DNA from: Aliidiomarina minuta
GTDB lineage: Bacteria; Pseudomonadota; Gammaproteobacteria; Enterobacterales; Alteromonadaceae
Assembly (NCBI RefSeq): GCF_003987145.1
Contig: NZ_PIPL01000001.1
Coordinates: forward strand, 1,736,001 to 1,800,000
Reading direction: 5' to 3'
DNA length: 64,000 nucleotides
Part shown: positions 8,944 to 16,141 of the stretch, piece after piece
Layout of the letters: each line of letters opens with the position of its first letter
Position numbering within the stretch: position 1 is the first letter of the stretch
Notes under the pieces: model-generated
Seen by the model: the letters and a program-made list of their open reading frames with translations, nothing else
Told to the model about the DNA's origin: nothing
Database searches by the model: none
Program-made: the position numbers and the translations under genes

Positions 8944-10536
8944 TTACCCTCCAATAGAGTAATAAGTCGCGGCACCAGGACCTACTGGCATACCCAGTAT
9001 GAATACCCAAAGATAAAACAGCACTATCCAGCCAGCCAGGAAGACCATCGAATAAGGCAGCATAATGGCAATCAGAGTACCTATACCTAAATTCTTCTGA
9101 TAACGGGCAGCAACCGCCAGAATAAGCCCAAAATAGCTCATCATTGGTGTAATGATATTAGTCACAGAATCACCAATACGGTAGGCGGCCTGCACCAGCT
9201 CAGGCGCATATCCAACCAGCATCAGCATGGGTACGAAGATAGGCGCTGTAACCGCCCACTGTGCAGAAGCGGAACCTAGCATAAGATTAACAAAGGCACA
9301 CATCAGAATAAATACTACAAAGACTAAAGGCCCAGTCAGGTTAATGCTCTCGAGCAAACTTGCTCCATTCACCGCCATAATAGTGCCGAAGTTAGTCCAG
9401 CCAAAAAATGCGACAAACTGAGCGGCAAAGAACACCAGGACTATGTATAAACCCATTGAGCTCATACTGGCGGCCATAGCGTCTATGACGTCCCGGTCCG
9501 AACGCAGCACCCGGGTAACATAACCGTAGACAAGACCTGGAATCGCGAAGGTCACAAAGATAAAGACCACAATCCCGTTAAGGAAAGGAGAGCCTGCCAC
9601 ACCACCAGTTTCCTGATTGCGCAATACCCCAGCTTCCGGAATGATTGTTAACGCAAGCAAAACTAACAAACCAAAAAAAGTCAGTCCTGCATAAATAAGG
9701 CCTTTTTTCTCCAGCTTGCTTAATTTTTCCATTTTTACGTTTTCGTCGATCTCCGCATTCGGATCCATGTCGCCAGGGTTGTATTTGCCCAGTTTAGGTT
9801 CGACGATCTTTTCCGTCACAAAAGCACCCAGTCCGGCTACCAGGAAGGTACTGATAAACATGAAGTACCAGTTCATCTCCGGGCCGACCACATAGTCAGG
9901 GTCGATAAGCTGAGCCGCCGAGGTGGTAAAACCTGATAACAAGGGGTCAACGGTTCCAATGAATAAGTTAGCGCTATAACCGGCAGACACCCCAGCAAAG
10001 GCAGCTGCCAGGCCTGCCAGAGGGTGACGCCCAAGAGAGTGGAATATCATCGCGGCTAAAGGTACCAGCACCACATAGCCAAGCTCAGAAGCCGTATTTG
10101 AAACAACGCCGGCAAAGACTATAGTGACCGTTACCATACGCGGAGATGCGTTCATCACCATGCCACGCATCATGGCTGACAACATGCCAGAACGTTCAGC
10201 TATGCCCACACCAAGAATCGCCACTAGCACGACGCCTAATGGCGGGAAGCCAGTGAAGTTAGGGACCAGGTTAGACACTATGTAACGCAAGCCTTCACCG
10301 CTCATCAGGCTGTTAACACCGATGATTTCGCCTTCAGTAGCAGGTCGCGGATCCGCTACATTAAGGCCAAAAAAAGCGGCGATGCCACTAGCCACAATAA
10401 CCACTAAACAAAATAGCGCGAATAAGGTAACAGGATGGGGTAACAGATTACCCAGGTACTCTACGGTATCAAGAAAACGGGTAAAAGCGCCGCGTTTTTT
10501 ATCTGAAGGGGAAGCTTCAGGTTGGCCTTTAGACAT
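8944..10536 (-). CDS. AbgT-family transporter
   Basis: This 530-residue polytopic membrane protein resembles E. coli AbgT and gonococcal MtrF. Family features visible are an N-terminal amphipathic stretch (FLDTVEYLGNLLPHP), hydrophobic helices throughout and the conserved segment SVTNIITPMMSYFGL near the C-terminus. Relatives import p-aminobenzoyl-glutamate or export sulphonamides, so the direction and substrate here are open. The ATG has GAGAGGAAA upstream. It follows tufA on the same strand but is separated by two terminators and has its own candidate promoter. Confidence 0.9.
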   Translation of the reverse strand: MSKGQPEASPSDKKRGAFTRFLDTVEYLGNLLPHPVTLFALFCLVVIVASGIAAFFGLNVADPRPATEGEIIGVNSLMSGEGLRYIVSNLVPNFTGFPPLGVVLVAILGVGIAERSGMLSAMMRGMVMNASPRMVTVTIVFAGVVSNTASELGYVVLVPLAAMIFHSLGRHPLAGLAAAFAGVSAGYSANLFIGTVDPLLSGFTTSAAQLIDPDYVVGPEMNWYFMFISTFLVAGLGAFVTEKIVEPKLGKYNPGDMDPNAEIDENVKMEKLSKLEKKGLIYAGLTFFGLLVLLALTIIPEAGVLRNQETGGVAGSPFLNGIVVFIFVTFAIPGLVYGYVTRVLRSDRDVIDAMAASMSSMGLYIVLVFFAAQFVAFFGWTNFGTIMAVNGASLLESINLTGPLVFVVFILMCAFVNLMLGSASAQWAVTAPIFVPMLMLVGYAPELVQAAYRIGDSVTNIITPMMSYFGLILAVAARYQKNLGIGTLIAIMLPYSMVFLAGWIVLFYLWVFILGMPVGPGAATYYSIGG

Positions 10537-10577
10537 CGGGATTTCCTCTCTCGGCGGCCTATCGTGGCACGCTCATA

Positions 10578-10607
10578 GTTATAAGCTAGCGCAGCATTGT
10601 AAAACAA
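10578..10607 (-). promoter_or_regulatory. Candidate sigma70 promoter for the AbgT-family gene
   Basis: On the minus strand TTGTTT (10602-10607) and TATAAC (10578-10583) are separated by 18 bp, about 40 bp upstream of the AbgT-family start codon. The -35 box lies in the T-rich tail of the terminator just upstream. The -10 matches consensus at five of six positions; the -35 is weaker. Confidence 0.35.
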
Positions 10608-10633
10608 AAGCCCGGCTTTCGAAACCGGGCTTT
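10607..10633 (-). terminator. Second terminator downstream of tufA
   Basis: A perfect stem (AAAGCCCGG / CCGGGCTTT) is followed on the minus strand by TTTTGTTTT. It lies about 110 bp beyond the first tufA terminator and about 70 bp before the AbgT-family gene, so it may serve as a backup that insulates that gene from the str operon. Confidence 0.75.
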
Positions 10634-10741
10634 GTAACTAGTCTGGCGTATTTACTTTGAACTCTGTTTTACCTGCATTATTCAATTCCCTCAATGCCCG
10701 TACCCAAACAACGAAAAAACGGATAAAAACGTTTTCACCAT

Positions 10742-10769
10742 AAAAAAAGGCTCCCGAAGGAGCCTTTTC
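10742..10769 (-). terminator. Terminator of the str operon (after tufA)
   Basis: A 10 bp stem (AAAAGGCTCC / GGAGCCTTTT, loop CGAA) is followed on the minus strand by a T run, 15 bp after the tufA stop. The hairpin core is identical to the one downstream of rpoC at 16097-16124. Confidence 0.88.
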
Positions 10770-10784
10770 TAAATCAGCCGGATA

Positions 10785-11969
10785 TTAATCCAGGATTTTT
10801 GATACTACGCCAGCGCCTACTGTACGGCCACCTTCGCGAATCGCGAAACGCAGACCGTCGTCCATAGCGATTGGTGCAATCAGATCCACTACGAATTTGA
10901 TGTTGTCACCAGGCATAACCATTTCTACGCCTTCTGGAAGCTCTACTGCACCCGTAACGTCTGTCGTACGGAAGTAAAACTGGGGACGGTAGCCTTTGAA
11001 GAATGGCGTATGACGACCACCTTCTTCTTTGCTCAGTACATACACTTCCGCTTCGAACTTAGTATGCGGAGTGATTGAACCTGGCTTCGCCAGTACCTGA
11101 CCACGTTGGATGTCTTCACGCTTCGTACCACGCAGAAGCGCACCGATGTTCTCACCTGCACGACCTTCGTCAAGCAGCTTACGGAACATCTCAACACCAG
11201 TTACAACTGTCTTCGTCGTATCTTTGATACCAACGATTTCAACTTCGTCACCTGTGTTTACGATACCGCGCTCTACACGACCGGTTACTACAGTACCGCG
11301 GCCAGAAATAGAGAATACGTCTTCGATAGGCATCAGGAACGGCTTGTCGATGTCACGCTCTGGCTCTGGGATATAAGTGTCCAGTGCTTCGGCCAACTCA
11401 ACGATTTTTTGTGTCCATGCTTCGTCGCCTTCCAGGGCTTTCAGAGCTGAGCCCTGAATAACTGGCAGGTCGTCACCTGGGAAATCGTACTCAGACAGCA
11501 GTTCACGAACTTCCATCTCGACCAGCTCAAGCAGCTCTTCATCATCGACCATGTCACATTTGTTCATGAATACAACGATGAAAGGAACGCCAACCTGACG
11601 AGACAGCAGGATGTGCTCACGCGTCTGTGGCATTGGGCCATCAGTCGCAGCAACTACCAGAATAGCGCCGTCCATCTGAGCAGCACCAGTAATCATGTTC
11701 TTAACGTAGTCAGCGTGACCTGGGCAATCAACGTGCGCATAGTGACGGATCGGAGTGTCATACTCAACGTGTGAGGTTGAGATAGTGATACCACGCTCGC
11801 GCTCTTCTGGAGCATTATCGATAGATGCGAAGTCTTTTGCAGCACCGCCGTATACTTTTGCAAGTACGGTAGTGATTGCTGCAGTCAAAGTAGTTTTACC
11901 GTGGTCAACGTGACCGATGGTGCCGACGTTTACGTGCGGCTTACTACGTTCAAATTTTTCTTTAGCCAT
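10785..11969 (-). CDS. tufA: Elongation factor Tu (copy 1, str operon)
   Basis: EF-Tu delivers aminoacyl-tRNA to the ribosome as a GTPase. The G1 motif GHVDHGKT is at 19-26, with DCPGH and NKCD following, then domains II and III. The length (394) is normal. The ATG has AGAAAGGAAA upstream. It lies 61 bp downstream of fusA and closes the str operon. The protein is identical to the second copy at 30915-32099. The DNA differs at about 20 positions, most of them in a short stretch near the start codon. Confidence 0.99.
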   Translation of the reverse strand: MAKEKFERSKPHVNVGTIGHVDHGKTTLTAAITTVLAKVYGGAAKDFASIDNAPEERERGITISTSHVEYDTPIRHYAHVDCPGHADYVKNMITGAAQMDGAILVVAATDGPMPQTREHILLSRQVGVPFIVVFMNKCDMVDDEELLELVEMEVRELLSEYDFPGDDLPVIQGSALKALEGDEAWTQKIVELAEALDTYIPEPERDIDKPFLMPIEDVFSISGRGTVVTGRVERGIVNTGDEVEIVGIKDTTKTVVTGVEMFRKLLDEGRAGENIGALLRGTKREDIQRGQVLAKPGSITPHTKFEAEVYVLSKEEGGRHTPFFKGYRPQFYFRTTDVTGAVELPEGVEMVMPGDNIKFVVDLIAPIAMDDGLRFAIREGGRTVGAGVVSKILD

Positions 11970-12030
11970 TACTATTTCCTTTCTAACAAAGTTTAAAGCC
12001 CGATCCTCAAGGACCGGGACCAGACCTTAA

Positions 12031-14154
12031 TTAATTTTTAGCGTTACGAGACTCAATTACTGACTCAGCAATGTTCTTCGGAGCTTCAGCATACTTCAGG
12101 AACTCCATAGAGTAAGAAGCACGGCCCTGAGTTTGTGAGCGCAGATCAGTCGCATAACCAAACAGCTCAGACAGTGGTACCTGTCCGTTCACCGCTTTCA
12201 GTCCACCTGGGGCATCTTCCATGCCTTCGATGATACCGCGACGACGGTTCAGGTCACCTACTACATCACCCATGAACTCTTCTGGAGTGGTCACTTCAAC
12301 TTTCATCATCGGCTCAAGGATTGCTGGATTTGCCTGCAACGCACCTTTTTTGAAACCCATGCTACCAGCGATTTTAAACGCCATTTCGTTGGAGTCAACA
12401 TCATGGTAAGAACCATCATACAGAGTCGCTTTCACGCCCAGTACCTGGAAGCCAGCCAACACACCTTGCTGCATCTGTTCCTGGATACCTTTGTCGACCG
12501 CAGGAATATATTCCTTCGGTACCACACCACCGACGATTTCATTGACGAATTCGTAAGTAGGCGCATCTTCGTCATTTTCGTCGATAGCTAACGGCTCAAG
12601 ACGCAACCAAACGTGACCATACTGACCACGACCACCTGATTGACGCACAAATTTGCCTTCAACTTCAACCTTGTCGCGAATCGCTTCTCGGTATGCAACC
12701 TGAGGTTTACCCACGTTACATTCCACGCTAAATTCACGTTTCATACGGTCAACGATGATGTCCAGGTGCAATTCGCCCATACCAGAAATGATCGTCTGAC
12801 CAGATTCTTCGTCCGTTTTAACACGGAACGACGGATCTTCTGCAGCCAGTTTACCTAAAGCAATACCCATTTTTTCCTGGTCAGCTTTAGTCTTTGGCTC
12901 AACCGCGATATCAATAACCGGTTCTGGGAATTCCATGCGCTCCAGTGTGATTTTGTGTTGAATATCACACAAGGTATCACCGGTGGTTACATCTTTAAGG
13001 CCGATAGCAGCCGCGATGTCACCCGCACGAACTTCTTTCAGCTCTTCACGGTTATTAGAATGCATCTGTACGATACGGCCAAAGCGTTCTTTCTTATGCT
13101 TAACCGGGTTGAAAACAGAGTCACCCGTGTTAACAACACCTGAGTAAACACGGAAGAAGGTCAGAGTACCTACGAATGGGTCAGTTGCGATTTTAAACGC
13201 CAACGCCGAGAAAGGCGCGTTGTCGTCTGCTTCACGCACACCTTCAGATTCGTCATCGTTAATACCAGTAATTGGCTTAACTTCAGTTGGCGACGGCAGG
13301 TATTCGATAACCGAATCCAGCATCGCCTGTACACCTTTGTTCTTGAACGCAGAACCACACAGAGTCAGAACGATTTCATTGTTCAGGGTACGAGTACGCA
13401 AACCAAGCTTAATTTCAGCTTCAGTCAGCTCTTCGCCTTCCAGATACTTGTTCATCAGTTCTTCGTTAGCTTCCGCCGCAGCTTCTACTAACTGATTGTG
13501 CATTTCTTCGGCTTCATCTTTCAGGTCATCTGGAATTTCAGCATAGGTAAAGCTCATACCTAAGTCTTCTTCGTTCCAGTTAATCGCCTTCATCTTAATC
13601 AGGTCGATAACGCCTTTAAAGTTCTCTTCAGCACCGATTGGGATATGAATTGGAACTGGATTAGCAGCCAAACGGCTCTTCATCTGGTTCACTACAGACA
13701 TGAAGTCAGCGCCGGCACGGTCCATCTTATTGACGAATACCATGCGCGGTACTTCATATTTGTTAGCCTGACGCCAAACAGTTTCAGTTTGCGGCTGAAC
13801 ACCAGAAGAAGCACACAGAACTACAACAGCGCCATCAAGAACACGCAGGGAACGTTCAACTTCGATGGTGAAGTCAACGTGACCCGGAGTATCAATGATG
13901 TTGATACGGTGTTCTGGGAACTGCTTCTCCATACCACTCCAGAAGCAAGTTGTCGCTGCTGAGGTGATGGTGATACCGCGTTCCTGTTCCTGTTCCATCC
14001 AGTCCATAGTGGCTGCGCCATCATGAACTTCACCAACCTTATGAGAAAGGCCGGTGTAAAACAAAACACGTTCTGTAGTTGTGGTTTTACCAGCGTCTAC
14101 GTGAGCGACGATACCGATATTACGATAGCGCTCGATAGAAGTTTTTCTTGCCAC
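12031..14154 (-). CDS. fusA: Elongation factor G
   Basis: EF-G is the GTPase that drives translocation and, with RRF, ribosome recycling. G1 is AHVDAGKT (17-24), followed by switch residues RGITITSAATT, DTPGHVD and NKMDR. The later EF-G domains end in a YSMEFLKYAEAP segment. The length of 707 residues is typical. It sits between rpsG (33 bp upstream) and tufA in the standard str operon order. Confidence 0.99.
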   Translation of the reverse strand: MARKTSIERYRNIGIVAHVDAGKTTTTERVLFYTGLSHKVGEVHDGAATMDWMEQEQERGITITSAATTCFWSGMEKQFPEHRINIIDTPGHVDFTIEVERSLRVLDGAVVVLCASSGVQPQTETVWRQANKYEVPRMVFVNKMDRAGADFMSVVNQMKSRLAANPVPIHIPIGAEENFKGVIDLIKMKAINWNEEDLGMSFTYAEIPDDLKDEAEEMHNQLVEAAAEANEELMNKYLEGEELTEAEIKLGLRTRTLNNEIVLTLCGSAFKNKGVQAMLDSVIEYLPSPTEVKPITGINDDESEGVREADDNAPFSALAFKIATDPFVGTLTFFRVYSGVVNTGDSVFNPVKHKKERFGRIVQMHSNNREELKEVRAGDIAAAIGLKDVTTGDTLCDIQHKITLERMEFPEPVIDIAVEPKTKADQEKMGIALGKLAAEDPSFRVKTDEESGQTIISGMGELHLDIIVDRMKREFSVECNVGKPQVAYREAIRDKVEVEGKFVRQSGGRGQYGHVWLRLEPLAIDENDEDAPTYEFVNEIVGGVVPKEYIPAVDKGIQEQMQQGVLAGFQVLGVKATLYDGSYHDVDSNEMAFKIAGSMGFKKGALQANPAILEPMMKVEVTTPEEFMGDVVGDLNRRRGIIEGMEDAPGGLKAVNGQVPLSELFGYATDLRSQTQGRASYSMEFLKYAEAPKNIAESVIESRNAKN

Positions 14155-14187
14155 GTTATATTCCTCTTAATTGAGTACGAGCGTGAA

Positions 14188-14658
14188 TTACCAGCGATAG
14201 TGAGCGAACGCTTTGTTCGCGTCTGCCATACGGTGTACGTCTTCACGCTTCTTAACCGCAGAACCCTTGTTCAAAGAGGCATCTAACATTTCGCCAGCCA
14301 GGCGTTGAGCCATGGACTTCTCACCACGTGAGCGGGCAGCGTCAACCATCCAGCGCATAGCCAGAGTGTTACGACGTACCGGACGAACTTCTACTGGTAC
14401 CTGATAAGTTGAGCCACCTACACGACGTGACTTAACCTCTACGCTTGGACGAATGTTGTCCAATGCAGTTTCGAATACTTCCATGTGGTCTTTATCGCCC
14501 TTTTCAGCAACGATATCCAACGCACCATAAATGATTCTTTCAGCGACTGATTTCTTGCCATCAACCATGACAATATTAATAAACTTCGCCAACAACTCTG
14601 ATCCGAACTTAGGATCCGGAAGGATTTTTCGTTGGCCGACTACGCGTCTTCTTGGCAT
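14188..14658 (-). CDS. rpsG: 30S ribosomal protein S7
   Basis: S7 nucleates assembly of the 30S head and contacts the E site. The protein starts MPRRRVVGQRKILPDP and contains the conserved RRVGGSTYQVPVEV and ARSRGEKSMAQRLA segments; 156 residues is the standard length. In E. coli, S7 represses its own operon by binding the rpsL-rpsG spacer; here that spacer is 82 bp. I did not fold it to test this. Confidence 0.98.
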   Translation of the reverse strand: MPRRRVVGQRKILPDPKFGSELLAKFINIVMVDGKKSVAERIIYGALDIVAEKGDKDHMEVFETALDNIRPSVEVKSRRVGGSTYQVPVEVRPVRRNTLAMRWMVDAARSRGEKSMAQRLAGEMLDASLNKGSAVKKREDVHRMADANKAFAHYRW

Positions 14659-14740
14659 CTTAATTCTCCGATGTCTTCAGGGATTACCCAAAACATAATA
14701 ATAAATTTAAAAGTTTGGCCTTACTAAAAACGGAGTTCCG

Positions 14741-15115
14741 TTAGGACTTAGGCCGTTTTGCGCCGTACTTAGAACGACCCTGTCTGCGATCATTTACGCC
14801 AGCACAATCCAATGCGCCGCGAACGGTGTGATAACGCACACCTGGCAAGTCTTTAACACGACCGCCACGAATAAGAACAACACTGTGCTCTTGCAGGTTA
14901 TGGCCTTCACCACCGATATATGAAGTAACTTCAAAACCGTTGGTTAAGCGCACACGACATACTTTACGTAATGCCGAGTTTGGTTTCTTAGGAGTGGTGG
15001 TATATACACGAGTACATACACCACGTTTCTGTGGGCAAGCTTCTAACGCAGGCACGTTGCTTTTCACAACTGGTGCTTTGCGCGGCTTACGCACTAATTG
15101 ATTTACTGTTGCCAT
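14741..15115 (-). CDS. rpsL: 30S ribosomal protein S12
   Basis: S12 lies at the decoding centre of the 30S subunit. The 124-residue protein has the universally conserved TTPKKPNSALRKV loop and GGRVKDLPGVRYH. The lysines at the classical streptomycin-resistance positions (about 43 and 88) are the wild-type residues. It is the first gene of the str operon, with its own promoter 140-170 bp upstream and a structured leader. Confidence 0.99.
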   Translation of the reverse strand: MATVNQLVRKPRKAPVVKSNVPALEACPQKRGVCTRVYTTTPKKPNSALRKVCRVRLTNGFEVTSYIGGEGHNLQEHSVVLIRGGRVKDLPGVRYHTVRGALDCAGVNDRRQGRSKYGAKRPKS

Positions 15116-15153
15116 GGTTTCTCCAAGTAATCAGTACTTTTTCAGAACGACAC

Positions 15154-15188
15154 AAAGCGCCCGGGTGAAAACACCCAAGCGCCGCTTT
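15154..15188 (-). promoter_or_regulatory. Hairpin in the rpsL 5' leader
   Basis: The transcribed leader can fold around GGGTG-TTTT-CACCC, with flanking AAAGCG/CGCTTT pairs extending the stem, 40-75 bp before the rpsL start. There is no T tract on the 3' side, so a simple terminator is unlikely. It could stabilise or regulate the leader; no function is shown by the sequence. Confidence 0.45.
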
Positions 15189-15257
15189 GGTTTTAATGGT
15201 TTCAGTCGCTATTACTGACCATCTATTCCAAGTAATTCCCCATCTCGGGGAGGCCGA

Positions 15258-15286
15258 ATTTTATAGGTCATAAAATGCCCTGTCAA
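15258..15286 (-). promoter_or_regulatory. sigma70 promoter of the str operon
   Basis: On the minus strand a perfect -35 (TTGACA, 15281-15286) and a -10 TAAAAT (15258-15263) are separated by exactly 17 bp. The bases after the -10 are GC-rich (CGGCCTCCCC), as in discriminators of growth-rate-controlled promoters. The tandem-repeat array begins about 70 bp upstream of the -35. Confidence 0.8.
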
Positions 15287-15353
15287 CCACATCTCGCGAT
15301 CCGTCGGGGTTTTACGCTATTAACCCGGCTTTGGAGCGTCGTTTTCCGTGTCT

Positions 15354-16078
15354 CAATATCCAGGCATTGTGCGCGCGGATGGCTACCACGGCAGGTGGAA
15401 CCTGCCCTACCCGACATCAGCCAGATTTCACGTAGGGCAGGCTGTGCCTGCCGTTGCGATGTATCCGCTTCCCACCTGGCTGGACCATTCATGCACCCGG
15501 GCGCTATCACGAGCAGACCTCCAATATCGTGCGCGCGGATGGCTACCTCGGCAGGTAAAACCTGTCCTACCCGACATCAGCCAGATTTCACGTAGGGCAG
15601 GCTGTGCCTGCCGTTGCGATGTATCCGCTTCCCACCTGGCTGGACCATTCATGCACCGGGCGCTATCACGAGCAGACCTCCAATATCGTGCGCGCGGATG
15701 GTTACCACGGCAGGTGGAACCTGCCCTACCGGCGTTTTTTATAGGGCAGGCTGTGCCTGCCGTTGCGATGTATCCGCTTCCCACCTGGCTGGACCATTCA
15801 TGCACCGGGCGCTATCACGAGCAGACCTCCAATATCGTGCACGCGGATGGCTACCTCGGCAGGTAAAACCTGCCCTACCCGACATCAGCCAGATTTCACG
15901 TAGGGCAGGCTGTGCCTGCCGTTGCGATGTATCCGCTTCCCACCTGGCTGGACCATTCATGCACCCGGGCGCTATCACGAGCAGACCTTCAATATCGTGC
16001 ACGCGGATGGCTACCACGGCAGGTGGAACCTGCCCTACCGGCGTTTTTTATAGGGCAGGCTGTGCCTGCCGTTGCGAT
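15354..16078. repeat. Tandem array of about 160 bp REP-like repeats between rpoC and rpsL
   Basis: Five head-to-tail units begin at 15371, 15531, 15690, 15839 and 15999, with lengths of 160, 159, 149, 160 and a truncated 80 bp. Each carries two palindromes, GGCAGGT-NNN-ACCTGCC and GGCAGGC-NNN-GCCTGCC, facing each other across CTAC...GTAG. A conserved stretch of about 85 bp follows. Units 3 and 5 carry a short GGCGTTTTTTAT spacer between the palindromes where the others have ACATCAGCCAGATTTCA. Units 2+3 and 4+5 are near-identical, so the latest event was probably duplication of a dimer. Unit lengths are not all multiples of three, so the open frames here are not credible genes. The array fills most of the 1,026 bp between rpsL and rpoC. 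Confidence 0.95.
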
Positions 16079-16096
16079 TTGTTTGTTTCCAGCAAC

Positions 16097-16124
16097 AAAA
16101 AAGGCTCCCGAAGGAGCCTTTTTT
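16097..16124 (-). terminator. Terminator of the rpoBC operon
   Basis: A 12 bp perfect stem (AAAAAAGGCTCC / GGAGCCTTTTTT, loop CGAA) starts 18 bp after the rpoC stop, with the T run inside the 3' arm. It has the same core as the tufA terminator. Confidence 0.88.
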
Positions 16125-16141
16125 AACTAACGCCGAAACTA

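Noticed and set aside
15354..16078. CRISPR array
   Set aside because: The repeats are about 160 bp with palindromes inside, the intervening parts are also conserved, and there are no unique spacers or cas genes.
15275..16130. Many long open frames on both strands through the tandem repeats, Cys- and Arg-rich
   Set aside because: Unit lengths of 160, 159 and 149 bp shift the frame between units, the frames are present on both strands because stops are rare in this sequence, and no ribosome sites or family similarity are visible.
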